Assembly (NCBI GenBank): GCA_028551475.1
Contig: CM052358.1
Location: forward strand, 18,750,853-18,814,852
DNA: 64,000 nucleotides
Origin: Casuarina equisetifolia
Taxonomy: Eukaryota > Streptophyta > Magnoliopsida > Fagales > Casuarinaceae
Reading direction: 5' to 3'
The position numbers and the translations under genes are program-made. The notes under the pieces were generated by a model. The model worked only from the letters and a program-made list of their open reading frames with translations, had not been told where the DNA came from and searched no databases. This document shows, piece after piece, positions 1-13,739 of this stretch (position 1 is its first letter; the number at the start of each line of letters is the position of its first letter).

Positions 1-196
1 TGAACTCATCTAGCAATTACATTACGGCAGAAAGAACAGAACCGCATCATTATTTGGAAAGACAAAAGGAGGCCAAAGAACTAAGGTTGGTCAAGAAGAA
101 TTCATCCAAGAGACCAATTGAAGTCAACAGTCTTCAAACAATTCACACAAAGAAACAAAAGTATAATTACGGTTACCAATGGCAGACAACGACATT

Positions 197-281
197 GGTG
201 AACATATATGGCTTACAGTTAATATGCTATGGTGAACATATATGGCTTACAGTTGATATGCAATGGTGAACATATATACCA
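197..281. repeat. Minisatellite, 34-bp period, 2.5 copies, in NAT12 intron
   Basis: Units begin at 197, 231 and 265 with GGTGAACATATATGGCTTAC; the third is partial. Copies one and two differ at few bases, so the duplication is fairly recent. It lies in the intron following the exon at 359-593. Confidence 0.85.
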
Positions 282-358
282 TAAACAAAGACAAAAATTT
301 CTAAGTATAGTTGCTCCGTTCTTGTCAATAAACTTGGAAACAGAAAATAGACACTCAC

Positions 359-3300
359 CTATAAGGGATAAGGCTATCAAAATGCATGCACCAAATACAA
401 CTGCCCTGCGGCTTCCCATTTTTGTCACAGCAATAGTGTGTACATTTTCAGTTAGAGTGGTAGACCCTGTTCCTGTACCCCAAAGACCAGCCAAGACACT
501 GGAAAGACCTTCCAGACCAATTGCTCGACTGACAACACCTGGTGTTGGAGGTCTTGATGCCACCAACAATGAAGATGCATGGTATGATCCAATCTAAAAA
601 GTTAAAACAAAGAAAAGTGAGAAATAGATTAACCATATAAATCTGCACAACACGTCTAGATTTGTACAACAAAATGTAACAATCAATAAAAGAAAATCTT
701 GAAATAGTACAGGCATTTGTTTATCATTCTTCAGGAACTCTATATGATATGTTAGACACAGATATCAGTGGGATGTTCAACGAATTTCTAGAACAGGAAA
801 CTATATAAGAACCAGTTCAACTGGCCCAAAAATATCAAGGGATTCACACAACATATACAGCTGAACAAAAAACCTTGGAAACCACCAACTCATTCTGAAA
901 AATCATTAGTTTCACTCTGATTAACCAAGCTTAAAATTTAAAATGTCACCAAGGAAGTTCCAGTAGGCAAGGATGCAACATTGTGTACTCACAAAAGGCT
1001 TCTCTTACAAAATAGAAAATGACAGCTACAGCTTTGCCAATTGTTTTCCTAGCTTGCAATTAGATTTATAATACAACAGCAATCCAGTAATTAGCAATTA
1101 ACTTCTCGAGAAAGAAAGTTTAGGCATTCCATTGATGTAATCGGAAAGAATTAGGTTCCCCGTCTCTACACCTTTGTAGGTAGGTCAACGACTAGAACCA
1201 GAGCCAGACACCTGATGTATATAGAAAAGTACATATAGTATTATATAGAAATTGCAGAACCTCTCAATTTTTAGGTATAAACACCACAATTCCAACAAAA
1301 TGTTTTAAATGTGAACTGACAGTGTGAACTAGCAGAAAAAAATTGAGAAGAAGATTAAAATTTTGGAGGGTTTTAAATCTCCAAGATAAATAAATAACTA
1401 ACCGAATCCACTGAAGAGATAATAGACACCACACACATAACAACAGCCATCTTCCACTCGAAGACAGGAGTACCCCATTGTAATGGGTAGGGAAATCTGA
1501 ACCACGGGGAAGATTTTAATGCGTGTGAAGTATCAACACGGCAATGTTTCATCCTCGAGATATGCTTCCTACAGCTATCAGATACCATGTTTGAGGCAGG
1601 TACGTTTGCATCACAACCCTTGAAACTATAGACTCCAGCCTCAGTTAGAAGGAAAGCAGCTGCCCATGTGATTGCCAGGCCCAATGGAACCTGAGAAAAG
1701 TAATTGAATCAACTATGTATTTTATTATCAGCAAAAAAGAAAGAAGATATTGTAAACATGAACTCTGACTTACCACATATATCAGAAACACACGATGACC
1801 AAAAACAGATATCTTACGAAGATACTGCAGACAGTAGGTAAAGAACAAATTAGATGTTTCTGGCACAAGTCTAATCAGAAATAAACATCAGACCCTTCTA
1901 ACATTAGCAGTAGAGATAAATTAAGAAATATAACTCCTATAACTGATGCGTATTTAGAGTAGCTTCAGAATACTTACAAGAGAAAAAATAATAACTAGTA
2001 ATATCTGAACTGATCCAATCTCAAGACAGGTACCAACTAATGGGAAACCATAGCTGAAAAAAGAAAGTCCAACAGCAGCAATAGTTGGGGCCACAACAAC
2101 TGGATTGATCAACCTGAGGAGAAAAGGCAAATGAACCACATGTATAGCACAAAGGCTTGAAACTAAATGCAACAAAATAGCACATTATGCTTTGCACTTG
2201 CAATGAAAGAAGAAGCATTTATTTAAAAACCGGCAGTAATGCTATATGCCTTAGTTTAATAAAACATAAATGTTGCATGTGCCATAGTGACAAGCATATT
2301 CAGTGAACTTCTATCCCTCAAAAATAAAAATAATAAATAAAAAACACTCAACAGCGGTAAAGTTATGGGAAATTCGGAAAATAGCTATGTGCATTTTATT
2401 TAGCTCAAGATGGATAATTTAGAGGTTGAAAAACAGAGAAAAGAGTTTTATTTTGCTTTAGGAGTCTTGGCATTCCTGTAATTTTATGCTAGGGACATGA
2501 GCAATAATTTTGGCCAGTTTGGTCTAATTAGGAGATTTATTATATCTCTAGGATTCTATCTTTGTAGTTGTTTAGTTTGTAATTAGTAGTCCAAGTCCCA
2601 TTCATGTTAGGTTTTTTTATTCACTATCAATACTAACACGTAGCCCTTCCATTTGATGGGGGAGAAAGTAAGTTTATTAAATTTAACGGCAAATATTTCT
2701 TTGAGGTTTGTGTTATGCAATCCTCTTTCTAAAGTGTGAAGCTGAGAAAACCTAAATTATGACGCTTAAGAAAGCAAGGTGTGATCCCTTGAACTGTTTT
2801 CTTCTTATTCCAATTTGTTCTTCATTTTTTTTGTGATTTCAATCCAATTACAGCAAGCCTATACGTGAAAAATGTTCTCATCTTTTCACAAGCATCCTAA
2901 ATTCAAATATTTTACATAGTCTGCAAAGTAGATGGAACCTTAAATTAACAATGACCTTTCCAAGAAAAGACTGGGGACAGTAAGCTCTTCAAAAGTAGGT
3001 TGTGCCACCTCAGCATTTAAAGCAATTAGGAAGAGAAAACTCTGATAGAGAAGAAGAAAGAACAAACAATTTCTAAGAAATTACTCTGCAAACAGACATT
3101 ATCAGAATAAATATGTAGCCAAACCAACAAAGGTCAAAAGACCTACAGCAGAAAACTTTAATTCCATTACATGAGACTTGATGTAATAAGTATTGAAAAC
3201 TTAAAAAGTAATGCTAGCCTTCAAGGCCTATAAACAGGTTGGCTTTTATGTGTCAACCACCAGTTCATTGGAGCCCAGTTTTTCTTAGGTTCACTCAGGC

Positions 3301-6300
3301 AATCAGCAATGAACATGCATTCTAAATCATTTTCAATTTATTGGAAAAGTATTTTGTAAAATCCAATCAAAATAAGCTCTACAGTCATCTGAAAGATTAT
3401 ATGTTTTCACCATCCCTATAGAATGTGAAACTAGCACACTTTAAAGGCTATCGGGGGATGTTACACAGTTCTGCTAACCAATTGATGCCTGAAGCTCAGT
3501 GTCGCAGAACAAGAACTTCTCATGCATCCAAAAGGCTCTCCAGCCCTGAAGGACGAATTAAGAATGACAAGAAAACCCATTTCATATGGTTCACAGTCCT
3601 TTTTTCCCCTTTTCTCCTTTGCAATGGCTAGCTAGATTGTTACTCTTTACATTTTACTAGGCAAACAGAAAGAAGGAAGAATGAGCTACTCGTCATGCAG
3701 TGCAGCACCCTCCAACAGAATCTATCTTTACTTATACGGTTTATATTAAAGAACTTTATTCACTCAACAAAATTATGTTGCACCTAAAAGGAAATTAGAT
3801 TTCATTTTGATTCTTGAATATGTGTTGTGTGATTTTCTCTATTACTGTTCTTATTCTCCCTTTCTGTGTCACTTTCTATGATACAATTCATACCTGAACA
3901 GCCACAAATTTCATCTATGTTCTTATCTTTTTTAAGCCCTATTTATAGCCCTTTTCTTAACGCTAAAACCTAGAAAACCAGGTTCTCCTAAACCTTTATG
4001 GCCAACATATAGTACGCCATATCAAACCTAAATAACAGCGACCAAAAAATTTCCACAATCAGTATTCTTCAGCTTTCAGCAATGTTTTTCTATATAATGA
4101 ATCCTTTCAGTCTAACCTCGATTTACAAAATCAAAATTACTTCTAAATCCCACACTTCAATCCCACAGGTCTGAAACTCTATCATTCACCACACAAACAA
4201 TCAAAGATGGATCACCTGATTGACGTAACCCAACACTTTCCAAGTCAACCCAGTGTTAATAGTTAGCACCCTAAGTTTTGCAGATCACACTAAATGAAAA
4301 ACCATGAATAACCCACCCAACAAAGCCACAAAAATCCAAATAAAGCAGCAACATTCATTTGCCCACTGGTTAGTGAAAGCAACTAACCAACACAAGGCCT
4401 AGTCCACAAACTTAAGGAAAAGCTTAATTTACTCAATCAGCTTCCGCCAACACCAACCTCTCCCCCCCCTGAAAAAAAACCCACCCACCAACCAACCCCC
4501 AAATAATTTTTTTTTAAAAAAAAAAAATAAAATAAATTTCCTAGTACGTGTAATTTATTACTCAAAACCATAGGCAAAACAAGTTAAAAATAGACCAGCC
4601 AATGTTAATGGGAGCTGTTGGTTTCTAGAGTGTTACTTCTCAATACTGAAAGGATTTTCAAGTCAGCATGCAAATTCTAGGTCAGTCACTTATTCTACTT
4701 TTAACAACTGGAAGACAAACCCCTTTAACATACAAGAAATACATGTGTTATTTTTATTTTGCCATACAGCAACATCCTTCTTTACATACATGAAGCCTTT
4801 ATCTGTTTAAACTTATGAGAATGTGAAACACAACTCATGGAAATAACACATAACCTATAGAGGAAAATAGTCTACAAATTGTTTTGATCTATACGACTTA
4901 ACTGTAAGAGGTGGCAAGGTAGATTTTCCTCCCTTCTGACAAACCCTAACCTTAACAAGTAAAAAGCTTTACCAGCATCACTAACCGTGCCCCATATTCT
5001 CTCCCATATACCTTGTTATCACCTTTCACAACCCACTGTTATATGTTTACTTTTCGTTATCTATGACCACCAGCTCCTATGTGAAACGCTATCTTGCTTA
5101 CCATCTATGCCTACAATACATCCCATTGCATCAAAACACTTGTCTATTGCTCTCCCAAACTACATCCTCTTGTGACAAAAAACATCATTTAGATCACTTA
5201 AGTTTCATTTCCTTCTTTCTTCCTTTTCTTGTTTTACCTCTCAGCTCATTTCTATTTCAATTCCTGAGATGGTAAAGATGCATATCCGACCTGGATTTGA
5301 TGAAAGCTATGGAAATGGAATTGATGTTTTCTACCAAAGTAAGACTTGAGATCTTGTTCCACTCTTCTCTATTAAGCAACCAATTGGGTGCAAACAGGTG
5401 TACTCTGCTCAAATTAATTCACATGTTCTGCTGAGATTTTGAGTGTATGGTTTGTTGCTAAACAATGCAATCTATTTGTCCTTACAATGAGACGTGTTCA
5501 CCAATGGCCCAAGTCCCTTCCATCCAGTTTTATTCTCTTGCCACTAATTCTGACTAGCCTTTGTTATAGCTGGATGCTAGAAACACTTCTCTTCTTGTTG
5601 ACTTCATGGAGGAAGTCTACATAAAGCAACCTCTTAAATTTATTGCCCAACGGGATTGATTATCAAGATAATGCTGCAGGTTAAAAAGGGCTCCATAAAA
5701 CTTAAAACCACTGCCCAGAGCAAGGTTGAGACACCTTTTGAAGCATTCCTCTACCTCAATGCGGGTTACGTGGATGACTCTGAATGTATTGCCAGGTAGA
5801 AAAAGCTTTTTCAGTACTGTTTCAAAACAAAGACTTAGGCAAACTTCACTACATTCTTGGTATTGAAACCACTAAGTCTAAAAAGGGTGTTAATTCATTT
5901 CACAGGACACATTAATTGATTTGTTGGGTGGGCTCATCTATGAAAGCTCCTGTGGACCCAGATAACAAATTTGTGAAGGATGGGGAATAATCTGAGGGCT
6001 CTAATATAAATCTTTAACCATTTGGAAGCTGAACTATCCTAGCAATTGCTAGACCAGGTAGTTCATACGAAATTAGAGTTGTGAGACTATTCACAAAAGC
6101 TCATATAATTCCACATTGAGATGTTATTACTTATGTCATCCCACTGGTCTTAAACCAACGTATAGACTGAATGGGCAAAGAACAATGGAAGGCTTCACCG
6201 ATGTTGAACAGTCAAACTCACATTCATATAGAAGAAAACTTGTAGGTGTTGCCCATTTCCCATAGTTGTTTTGCCACATGGAAGAGTAAGAAACAGATGG

Positions 6301-9229
6301 CAGTAGTACAACCTAGTGCAAAAGCCAACTATAGGGCAATTACTCACATCACTTGTGAGTTAACATAACAAAAATTTGTTCAAGATATTGATTTCCTAAC
6401 TCCAAAACCTGTTTGATTACTTTGTTAGAATCAAGCTTCTAGTTCTATCACCTCTAATCTTGTATATCACGAGCTGACCAAGTAACTTGAAATTGATTGT
6501 CAACTCATGCAAGAGAAAATATTACTGTTTAAGAAGTTAGAAGACCAAGTTGCAGATATGATCGCAAAGCCTTCAGATCGTTGTAAATAAATCTGCATAC
6601 TTATAGACACATTCATATACTTAACACACATTTGCAGCAGTTTAAAAGGAAGCGTGGGAACATGAGATATCCAGCATTATACAAACTAAGGACAACCTAA
6701 AGGGAAAAATATTTTACTGCATTAACTGAGATGAAGCTTGAAGGTCACGAGCATTTAACTGCTCCAGCATAGCTAATGGAGTTTCCTTCATATTTCTATC
6801 ATTTTTACAATTTATCTAATTGAATCATGAGAGGTAGAGGGTTAACTTTTCCTCTCTTGATTCCTAATCTTACGGCAGCACTTTAGTCACTCGAAAAAGT
6901 ACACCATGTTAGTAGCATCACCACCTAGATCCAACCACATTGATGGTACAAACATGGGTCCAAGACCCACAGAACAAAGTAAAATGGATTACATTATTAG
7001 AAAATGGAATCCTACAATAAGTATACTCAATCAGGGAATAAGCCTATCCACAACCTTTTCAAATGCATAACATCAAAGACAACATAGATTCTACTTGCTC
7101 TGCCCACAAAAAGGCATTTTAGCCGTCACACCAATAGTGAATGGACAAAAGTATAATTAAAACCCCAATGACAGCGATTCCTCATATTTTAAGACCATTT
7201 AAGCGTCCAAATGCCCTTCATGCTTCCAAAATTTATTTAATCAATGGAAAAGCAAGCATTTGCTAACAATAAATTTCAAAGACCAAGAGCTATAAAGATG
7301 CTAGAATCATACCTCAATAATACAGACATGAGTCCACTATATCCCATTATTGCTTGAAATGCTGAAGCTATAATTATAGCCCCCTGTAGGTCCTTCATGA
7401 TATGTCTAAATTTCTGCATGTTAAATGATTCGCCAACGTCTTTCAAAAACTCAACAGAATTGAAGAAATAGTACAGCATTTGTAATGACATCATGATGAT
7501 TTCTAACACCTTACCAACTATTTTTATTGCAAAAGTTTGGGTATTTTACCATGTAGTACGGACTACCAAATCCTAAGTTGGTGAAAAAGATTGATTCACT
7601 GAGAGAAAGAGTCAGAAAGAGAGGGATTTCCTAAAACAGCAACTGTTTTCTTCTTGTTACCGAGAAGAGCTTTGTAATTGCTAGGTATTTAAGAATTTCT
7701 CTTTGGCCTTGTTTAGCCATGAAACCCTCTTGACAGCTACCAACAGATATAGAAACATCCAATTTGCACCATCACGGTCTAATAGCACAATGACTTAAGC
7801 AGATAACTAAATCTATACCGACAGATTAATCATAGTTAGCAGCTGCAGCTTCAGCTTTTGACACAGCAGAACACATGTAGGCTTTATGCCTGTAGCCAAT
7901 TATTTTAAATCCATGGTGCTTTAATTACATGAGCATATGATTTTGTATCGCCGATCCATTAATCTGAAAACACCTAGATGTAAAAGTACACGTACTGTAA
8001 ATATTTGTGTAACTGAGGAAATAGTACGACCTTATATCAAGAGAAGCTTACATTTTCGTTTAGTCCTTGAAACTCTGGGGAGTTGATAATAGCCAGCGCA
8101 GGAGCCAGGAAGACAAATGACGGTCCCTGTATCAAAGGCAACCTTGACCCAAAAGACGTTTGCAGAATCGTAGTCACTCCAGACACGAAGAGCACCGTTG
8201 AAACTACATTTGCTGTATCCTCCTACAACCACTAAATCCAATCAGATGAAGCAACGACAACACTCTTTTCTATTCTTACTAGCAAATTAAAAATAATAAA
8301 AGTTGCAACTACTCACATAAGTTCCACCCATTGCAGGAACAATGACTAGCGGAATGAGAATCAACGAGCCCAACATCGAAATATAATGCTGGAACCCATA
8401 TAGACCAATGAAAACTGAAAATTTATGGAAACAAACATAAGCCATTACGTAAGCCAATAAAATGATATCAAATTACTTTAACAACCAATAACCACCAGCC
8501 GTAAGCCGATAAAATGAAAAACCCAATTAGAATTGTCCACAAATTACATAACAATCACTTCTTTTCTATCAAAATATATTGAATTAGCACGATAAATGAC
8601 GAGAACCCCGAATCTTAAATAAATAAGTGCAAGAAAAGAACAAGTTTTTATGATGAATAGTAAATACTGTAGAGCAGAGCAGTAAGCAAACAAGTAGGAG
8701 ACCCACCAAGACCAGGTCTGTCTCTGAGCTCATACTTCATATGCGCGTGCCTACCCACAAAACCATCATCATCTTCCACGCTCTGTGGCAGCGCATCAAC
8801 CATTTCGTCACTCCTCGCTGGCCTCCGCGGGTGGTCCGTGGGCCCACCTTGGGCCTGCCCGTTCTGGCCAGAGCTCTTCGGCTGCCCATCAGAGTTCCTC
8901 CATTTTTTCGCAGTCCGATCCTTCTCGGTCTGCAGTGGCGGCGCCGGAACAATCTTCCCGGCCTCTCGCTCGCCGTTCACAGCCCGAGCCTGACCCGCCT
9001 CGAGATCAGGTTGCGCCGGTTCTGGCTCCCTGGGCTTTGGCTGCGGCAGAGGAGGAGGAGAAGGAGAAGGAACTATAATCTGGCCAGAATTGCTGGCATT
9101 GGTCTCGCCAGAGAACTTTGGCCGGAACCCGGTTTTCTTGGCCCACGAAGAAGGCGGCATTGCTGAGGACTCAGGCACCGGCGGCCATGGACCCGGACGG
9201 TCACGGGTTTTCGGGTCGGAGTTGGACAT
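359..9229 (-). CDS. NAT12: Nucleobase-ascorbate transporter 12-like, 3' end outside window
   Basis: This encodes a membrane permease of the NAT/NCS2 family, which carries purines, uracil or related compounds. Visible exons on the minus strand are 8707-9229, 8317-8414, 8052-8222, 7313-7413, 1978-2113, 1774-1824, 1403-1690 and 359-593, with consistent GT-AG borders and phases, giving 534 codons. The first exon encodes a long hydrophilic Pro-rich N-terminus (SNSDPKTRDRPGPWPPVP) typical of the NAT11/12 subgroup. Later exons carry the core segments, including FGSRLPLIQGPSFVFLAPA, NPVVVAPT and GLWGTGTGSTTLTENVHTIA. The ATG at 9229 is preferred over one at 9247 because Arabidopsis NAT12 begins MSSSDPK. 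Roughly 175 C-terminal residues lie left of the window; I see no further exon in 1-358. Intron 4 (2114-7312) is unusually long. Identity to NAT12 is strong by eye; substrate is not deducible. Confidence 0.93.
5276..6590 (+). mobile_element. Decayed Ty1/copia retrotransposon inside NAT12 intron 4
   Basis: Plus-strand reading in shifting frames gives copia polymerase landmarks in the correct order. Near 5385 is KQPIGCKQVY; near 5569 is LDARNTSLLVDFMEEVY (the usual LDVKNAFLHG block). Near 5831 is DLGKLHYILGIE. Near 6250 is ATWKSKKQMAVVQ, followed by an SAEAEYRA-like block (RNase H), and near 6535 a relic of the QLAD..TK end. Many stops and frameshifts show it is dead. It is antisense to NAT12. 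I could not delimit LTRs, so the edges are approximate. Other parts of the intron show no coding signal. Confidence 0.8.
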
Positions 9230-9480
9230 TTGAACTAGAAAAACCACTACTCTCTATCGCATAGCTCCACACTGCATTCACACACACAGATCTGATCTCT
9301 CCCGTCAATGCTTCAAGCCCGCCGCACAAAGTCCAACAAAAAAAAAGCTCCAAGATTTTCCACAACCTAAAGAGCTAGAGAGAGAGAGAGAGAGAGAGAA
9401 GCTGGGTGTGAGAGTGAGTGCAGAGAGAGAGAGTGAGAGCAACCTGAAAGTAAAAGCCAAAAAGTCGACAACAAAGGTGG
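9230..9480 (-). promoter_or_regulatory. NAT12 leader / proximal promoter with GA tract
   Basis: This is the stretch immediately upstream of the NAT12 ATG. It holds an uninterrupted GA run at about 9377-9400 (CT-rich on the coding strand) and a second GA-rich patch near 9421-9438. CT-rich leaders are common in plant genes. The transcription start was not determined. Confidence 0.45.
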
Positions 9481-12240
9481 TGGTGGAAGCTAAAACCGTG
9501 TGTTTAGTTGTTTACTTAGTTTCCTTCCTATTTTTCATTTCCCAAATTATTGGATGCCGATGATTTAGGACGCTGCCGATCTCGTTAGTTATTCTGCCAC
9601 TCACACACACATACCCCAACCACCTCTTTCTCTTTAATTATTTCAACCAAAATCTTCACACAATCTAATGTCGGATTCCTCTTCCCTTTAAAATACAACA
9701 CTTATTCCTTACAAACCATAAATATACATTCTGTCCATAAGAAGAATGGAGTAGTGTATTTATTGGACAATAAAGTTAACACTTGTAATATATTTTATAA
9801 ATTTAGACAATTTATATATTTCAACCTCATTTACCCATTTGACTAAATCATGTTGTTTGATGTCAAATATTGAGTTTTAAAAAAATCATTTTATGTTATT
9901 TTGTAACTATGATGGGTATTAAATAGGAAAGCATGGAAAAAGTTTGAAATTATAGAAACTTTGCAAGTTGCAAACCGTCAATAGTGTGAAGAAATTGACA
10001 AGAATTTACAAGAGCGGGCCAACCCATGATGGGAAATCTCGAAGGAAATTGCCAAAGGGATTGATTGGATTAGCCCCCCGCCCCAAAATATGCTTTTGGC
10101 ACAAATAATGACGGTGAAAGGCTGACTTTTTGGCTGTCCTTGAAGATGACAAGTTATTATTTCGTTTAAAGAAAAAAAATAAAAAATAGAAAAAAAAATC
10201 CCTCAACTGCCATTCTTGGTAAAAAAGAGTAAAACCCATCAATGCTTATCCGAATGACTAAAAGGTAATACAAAGAATTATTAAATTATTAAATTATTAA
10301 TTATTAAATTAATAAATTAATAATAATCCCCCGAAGAAAGACATTGATAACGCTCGAAATGCAAGACAGCACACACAAGAATAAGATAATGAAAAAAGTA
10401 ATGAATGGGTGGACATGGGTCCCCACCGAAGCCATTGGAGAAGTCCAAGCCAGAACAAGGATTTCGGGGAAAGGGAAAGAGATAAAGCTTGATTTGACTC
10501 TTCTACCACCACCCATCAAATCACCCAGTTTAAGCATGTAATACGTTAGAAGCTCACCACATCGCCCATGCATGTCATCCTTTTTCTTCCTTTGGCGGTG
10601 CAACGGTTTAATGTCCGATGAATACTTTGAAAAAGATTGACACCTAAAAACTCCCTTCTTCTTCCTCTTCCTCTTTATCCGAGTTACAACGTTAAAAGCA
10701 AAGCTTTCCACCCCTTTTTCCTTCCCCCGTACGTTCTATGGTTATTACACCATGCACTAGAAAGATCGTGCAGGAAACTTATATCTTGGTTTAATATTAT
10801 TATTATAACAATTCATTTTAAAGAATCAAATAATATGAATTTTTAGTATAAAAATCATATATATCTTATTATATTAATTACATGCAAAATAGAAGTCTTA
10901 TGTTGAATATATAATTTTTTATGATGAAACTTAGATGAAGTAAATGTTTTTTTAATTTTTAAACTATTTTTTGAACTACATTTTTAAACACTCTAATATA
11001 ATTGAGCATATAATTTTTTGTGATAAAATTTAAATAAATAAAATATTTTTTAACTTTAATTTTTAAATTGAGTGTTTAAACTTTCTAACATTGTCTTCAT
11101 CTTAATGAATGATTTTTTTTTAAAAAAAAATGCATCTATAATTTCTTATGAGACTGAAGAGTGTGTGAAAACATGTTGTGTTGTTTTATTTTATAGAAAA
11201 GTGATCATGATTTCAGCCGAATCAATTGAGTGAAAAAGATAGGGACTAAGGTATTTGGCATGCAACACCCTAATTAACCACAAGAATTACTACCACAATC
11301 ATTTTCCGAGATTTACAGCGCGGGTTTTTTGACATGACAATCAATCCCATATACTGCTAGAAGTTGGAAGATCTTTTTGTTGAATCATGATTCTTGCTTT
11401 CATGCGCGTGATCATTCTTTTTTTTAACATGCTGCATCGAGAAGTTAAACCACATTCTTCCTCCCTCGATGCGATGCATCCATGCAAAGTCAGCTCTGTG
11501 TATAACGTAAATGTTATGTATGAGCTATCAATAACATCATCAATATACTCCATTGGATTCTTCGATATGGTAACGATTTATAACTATTACGCAGTGCACA
11601 AGGACGACTGTGCAATCCTGTTTATCTGACGACTCGACGTCACTATTTGCCGTAAGTACAAGGGAGAAGCAGAGAAACCATTAGCTTCTTTCAGACACGT
11701 CTTTTCCTCCGTGAATGGCTTCGCCCGGACTATACGGATTCTGCACTTGCGCAGTTCTTCAATAGCCTACAAACGTAAAAACGAAGAGGTAAAGCAAAGA
11801 TGAAAAGGTACTAGATATGTGTGTAAATAACGACCTTGAAATTTTATGGCATTAGAGTAAAAATATAATCTCACAATTGAGATTTGTATAGAAAATAACA
11901 AAGTGAAGTTTCATCCCTAATTCTTAGAATTCTTCCCTTTATAATCGATGTGGGACATTCACGTTTTCAACAGTTATGACAGCCCTAGTTACTCGTTCCC
12001 ATGATAGGCGCTTCCCGCGTCTCCACAAATCAAGCAAAGGGGATTAAATGAAAGGAGGTTTTGCAAGCTGGATTGCGTTGTGCAAGCTGATGCAAGAGAC
12101 CCCATATGGGAAAGCAACCGTCAGCTTTGGCTTCAAGTTTTGTACTAAACCATCAACTAGCCGTTTGCACGACCAAAGCGGTGGGTCTGGAAACCTCTGT
12201 CCTCTGTGAAACGAGCTGCCATCCCTTGTTTGACCTTTTT
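9481..12240. other. Intergenic, no gene seen
   Basis: AT-rich spacer upstream of NAT12. It holds a run of ATTATTAAATT-type low-complexity sequence near 10276-10330, a possible LTR relic at 10895-11090 and no open frame that I recognise. The short open frames at 10304-10711, 11341-11629 and 12106-12336 lack family features and are best treated as chance. Confidence 0.5.
10895..11090 (+). repeat. Two diverged copies of an AT-rich LTR-like unit
   Basis: The segment TATAATTTTTTATGATGAAA near 10910 recurs as ATAATTTTTTGTGATAAAAT near 11010. Each copy is followed by a similar AAATRAAGTAAATRTTTTTT stretch. The unit resembles the LTR of the TRIM at 52245-52567 read on its own strand (TGATATTTTGTGATGAAATT). 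It is likely an old relic of the same family; the resemblance is by eye and the AT-richness could mislead. Confidence 0.4.
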
Positions 12241-12241
12241 C

Positions 12242-12268
12242 GGGGGGAGGGGGGGGGGGGGGGGGGGG
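12242..12268. repeat. Homopolymer G tract
   Basis: Six G, one A, then twenty consecutive G residues. It can form G-quadruplex structure on the plus strand, and long homopolymers are prone to length error in assembly. Confidence 0.9.
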
Positions 12269-12967
12269 CGACGAATATTATTTTGAAAATAGGTCAGAAA
12301 TATACAAAATTGTACTTCACATCGTATTTTATTTAACTAGGAATAATGTGAACACGAGGGATGCAAAAGACAGAGGACAAAAGAACAAAGGAAAATACAA
12401 AAGAGAAGAACACGTTTGTCCAGATGTTTCTGTCCCGGCATTAAATGGAGGCATGCGCTTCGCTGCTGCCTTTTTTCAGAGTACTCACCCCAACATACAC
12501 TAAATATTGGGATCTTTTGGCTGTGATCTTTGGAAGGGGTATATTTTCATTTTCAGTAAATAATTTATATTATTTCTAATATATTTTATATGAACTTTGT
12601 TATGAGGATATTACGTCTCCTTTTATGAAGAGAGTTTTTTATTTTCTTTTTAAAGTGAATTTATTAAAGAAATAAACACTTTACATATAAATAATATAAC
12701 ATATCGACATACATAAGATATGTTAATAGATCAACAAGAAGTAATAGAAACAACTCTTCAAGTTTCAAAGATCGACTTCTCCAAGCAACAACCAAAGGAG
12801 CACGTAATGAATTACATTAGCTTAACTTTAGGCAATGACCTATATTCAGTTATTAAGTTGTTAATTTAGATTTAATCAGTTATAATTCAATTACACTTAA
12901 TATTGCATATTGATTTTTCATCTCGTGGAAATACACCTTATTCCCTTCATTTTTCTCTCATATTATA

Positions 12968-13700
12968 GATGGTATCAAAGCTCACAATGTATTTCCAACT
13001 TTATAAATCATATCAAACACTCATGTTCTTCTTATAAATCGAAATCACTCCTGTTTTCTTCTCCAAAAACAAAGTATCTCACCCAAATTCTGTATACTTA
13101 TTCATCAACAACAAAAAAGCCAAAATACCTATTCCATGTACACATTAATGCGTCAAACTTTCTGAACATCTTATTATTAGAAAATAACTACTTATTGTGG
13201 GCGACACATATCGCTTCCCTGGCTAAGCATAAAAGACTAATGGATTTTCTCATTAGTTTAATTGTTGTTCCACCAAAAACTATACAAGATGTTGAAAATC
13301 AAGTTCCCAATCTTGATTAGGATGCCTGGTCGCAATTTGATGGACTTGTAAAGTTTTTGGATGATGGATACTCTAACACATGAAGTATTGGTCCATTATT
13401 TCGAATTGGAAACTCCAAGAAAGTCTAGAAAGTTTTGTGAACTCTATTCGCTTAACACATATGGGCATAAGAATTTCAATTGATATCTTGTCGTCATTAA
13501 CTTTAGAAGGGATCTCAGCCCTTTCTTGAATGTCTCAGCAACTTCAAATCTTTGTGCAACCAATTTTCTTCCGTTGGTAAGCCACTTTTTGACTCAACCA
13601 AGACATTTTGATTGTTGGAGGGGCATGGGTAGGGATACCATTCCACCCGAGAAGCCATGCTTCAGCCTCCTATCCCTCTCTTCTCAATGAACAAATGTTG
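12968..13700 (+). mobile_element. 5' part of a broken copia element: primer-binding site and gag
   Basis: At 12970 the sequence TGGTATCAAAGC matches the initiator-Met tRNA primer-binding site used by plant copia elements, placing an LTR just upstream (its outer end was not found). An open frame to 13318 contains LLENNYLLWATHI and PPKTIQD, matching the gag start seen in copia polyproteins (L.G.NY..W). After the stop at 13318 the frame is broken; further zinc-knuckle-side text near 13430 (FCELYSLNTYGHKNFN) may be gag. No polymerase follows on this strand, so the element is truncated by the opposite-strand element to its right. Confidence 0.65.
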
Positions 13701-13739
13701 AACAAGGGGAGTAAGACAATAATTAGATAAACAAGTGCA

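Noticed and set aside
8737-9166. Open frames on both strands over NAT12 exon 1 (for example 8741-9166 plus)
   Set aside because: The minus frame matches NAT12; the others are shadows caused by its G+C-rich, stop-poor sequence.
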